The notes beneath the pieces were generated by a model. It was given only the letters and a program-made list of their open reading frames with translations, was not told where the DNA came from and ran no database searches. Below, piece after piece: positions 31,559 to 32,375 of a DNA stretch of 32,375 bases; position 1 is the first letter of the stretch, and each line of letters starts with the position of its first letter. The translations under genes were made by a program, and so were the position numbers. The stretch spans positions 1-32,375 of the forward strand of contig JAEYRW010000115.1 in NCBI GenBank assembly GCA_023435435.1. The letters run 5' to 3'. This DNA comes from Bacillota bacterium. Lineage in GTDB: Bacteria > Bacillota > Clostridia > Christensenellales > Aristaeellaceae.

Positions 31559-32230
31559 ATGGAAATGAACAGAATGCCGCTCATTGGCGATCCCGCGCCG
31601 AGCTTTCATGCGGTGACGACCCAGGGACCCATCGACTTTCCCGCCGACTTTGCCGGCAAATGGGTGATTCTTTTTTCCCACCCCGCCGATTTCACCCCGG
31701 TTTGCACCACTGAATTTATGACCTTCGCCTCCATGGCGGACGAATTCAAGGCCATCAACACGGAGCTGGTGGGCCTTTCCGTCGACTCGCTCTACGCGCA
31801 CATCGCGTGGCTGCGGAAAATTCAGGAGCTCGAGTGGAAGGGCAAGAAGCACATTGAGGTCAAGTTCCCGCTCATTGAGGACATTCGCATGGAGGTCGCC
31901 GACAAGTACGGCATGATCCAGCCCGGCCAGTCCAATACCCAGGCCGTGCGTGCCGTCTTCGTCATCGATCCCGAGGGCAAAATCCGCACAATCCTCTACT
32001 ATCCCCTCTCCACCGGCCGCAACTTTGACGAGATCAAGCGCATCGTGCTCGCCCTCCAGAAGGCCGACGCGGACAAGGTCGCCACGCCCGCCGACTGGCG
32101 CCCCGGCGACGACGTCATCGTGCCCACCGCCGGTTCCTGCGGCACCGCCAAGGAGCGCATGGAAAGCCAGACCGACGACCAGTATTGCCTCGACTGGTTC
32201 CTCTGCTTCCGCCGCGAGAAGAAGGCTTAG
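31559..32230 (+). CDS. Peroxiredoxin (Prx6-like)
   Basis: This 223-residue protein reduces peroxides with a cysteine. The peroxidatic Cys is C49 in HPADFTPVCTTEF. Three further Cys at C194 (GSCGT), C210 (YCLDWF) and C216 (FLCF) are in the C-terminal arm, as in archaeal-type Prx6 proteins where some serve as resolving cysteines. The arm DWRPGDDVIVP is typical. ATG 31559 is preferred because GGAGG ends 7 bases upstream; ATG 31553 is too close. It could remove peroxide made by the superoxide reductase encoded earlier in the window. The 98-base gap upstream has a CAACG...CGTTG inverted repeat but no clear promoter. Confidence 0.95.
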   Translation: MEMNRMPLIGDPAPSFHAVTTQGPIDFPADFAGKWVILFSHPADFTPVCTTEFMTFASMADEFKAINTELVGLSVDSLYAHIAWLRKIQELEWKGKKHIEVKFPLIEDIRMEVADKYGMIQPGQSNTQAVRAVFVIDPEGKIRTILYYPLSTGRNFDEIKRIVLALQKADADKVATPADWRPGDDVIVPTAGSCGTAKERMESQTDDQYCLDWFLCFRREKKA

Positions 32231-32243
32231 AGGGGGAAGGACG

Positions 32244-32375
32244 CCGGGGGCGCTGCCCTCGGACCCCGCCAAAGGGCCGGCGGCCCTATGGAATCCCATA
32301 CTGATTGTGGAGAATTCAGGATTGTCTGTCGGTGGCGGCGGGGGGCCCAACCCCCCCCCCCCGGGATTTTATATA
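32244..32375 (+). repeat. GC-rich hairpins and second-site copy of the intergenic element, cut by window edge
   Basis: Stem CCGGGGGC/GCCCTCGG with loop gct (32244-32262) and GGGCC-ggc-GGCCC (32274-32286) are followed by GAATCCCATACTGATTGTGG, a TCGG...GG stretch and GGGGGCCCAACCCC. This aligns with the element copies at 24918-25127, especially the reverse-oriented one. A 12-base C run (32351-32362) follows. No T run is present, so it is not a standard terminator for the peroxiredoxin. The C run and the abrupt end suggest an assembly boundary in a repeat. Confidence 0.7.

Overview
The window reads as chromosomal DNA of a high-GC, Gram-positive strict anaerobe, most likely a gut-type member of the Clostridia. 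The reasons are LPXTG-anchored pilins with sortases, strong Shine-Dalgarno sites, sigma-A-type TTGACA/TATAAT promoters with 17-nt spacers, a ferredoxin-dependent 2-oxoacid oxidoreductase, superoxide reductase (desulfoferrodoxin), a PaaK-type CoA ligase paired with an ACT protein, and many best matches by eye to clostridial families. Species cannot be named from the sequence alone. Nearly all genes lie on the + strand; one small gene lies on the - strand.

Region 1 (1-11001) is a sortase-assembled pilus operon. It holds a giant adhesin, cut by the window's left edge, with CHAP, VWA and many Cna-B domains and an LPDTG anchor. It is followed by a large LPSTG pilin, a class C sortase, a small LPQTG pilin with a VYPK pilin motif, and a second sortase. 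Region 2 (11069-12878) is a self-contained oxidative-stress and iron unit with its own promoter and terminator: an encapsulated ferritin-like cargo protein ending in a cargo-loading peptide, the family 1 encapsulin shell, and desulfoferrodoxin. Region 3 (12904-15398) encodes a two-gene 2-oxoacid:ferredoxin oxidoreductase (gamma-alpha fusion plus beta).

Region 4 (15441-24782) is mostly housekeeping: a - strand protein of unknown function, branched-chain aminotransferase, an RluA-type pseudouridine synthase, two tandem HAD phosphatases, TrmL, a small membrane protein, two tandem family 4-type uracil-DNA glycosylases (the second without Fe-S cysteines), an acidic zinc-ribbon protein, a metallophosphoesterase, an isolated L-rhamnose isomerase and an HD-domain protein. 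Region 5 (24783-25253) is a 471-base gap without a credible gene, packed with perfect hairpins and palindromes and containing an inverted pair of an element that recurs at the right edge of the window.

Region 6 (25254-32230) holds PaaK-like ligase, ACT protein, alanine racemase, RsmD, CoaD, a coiled-coil protein, a RadC homologue with a destroyed metal site, FosX fosfomycin hydrolase and a peroxiredoxin. The window ends inside a GC-rich repeat with a 12-C run. The most interesting system is the encapsulin/ferritin/superoxide-reductase operon. The modular pilus adhesin and the hairpin-rich repeat family are the next best leads.
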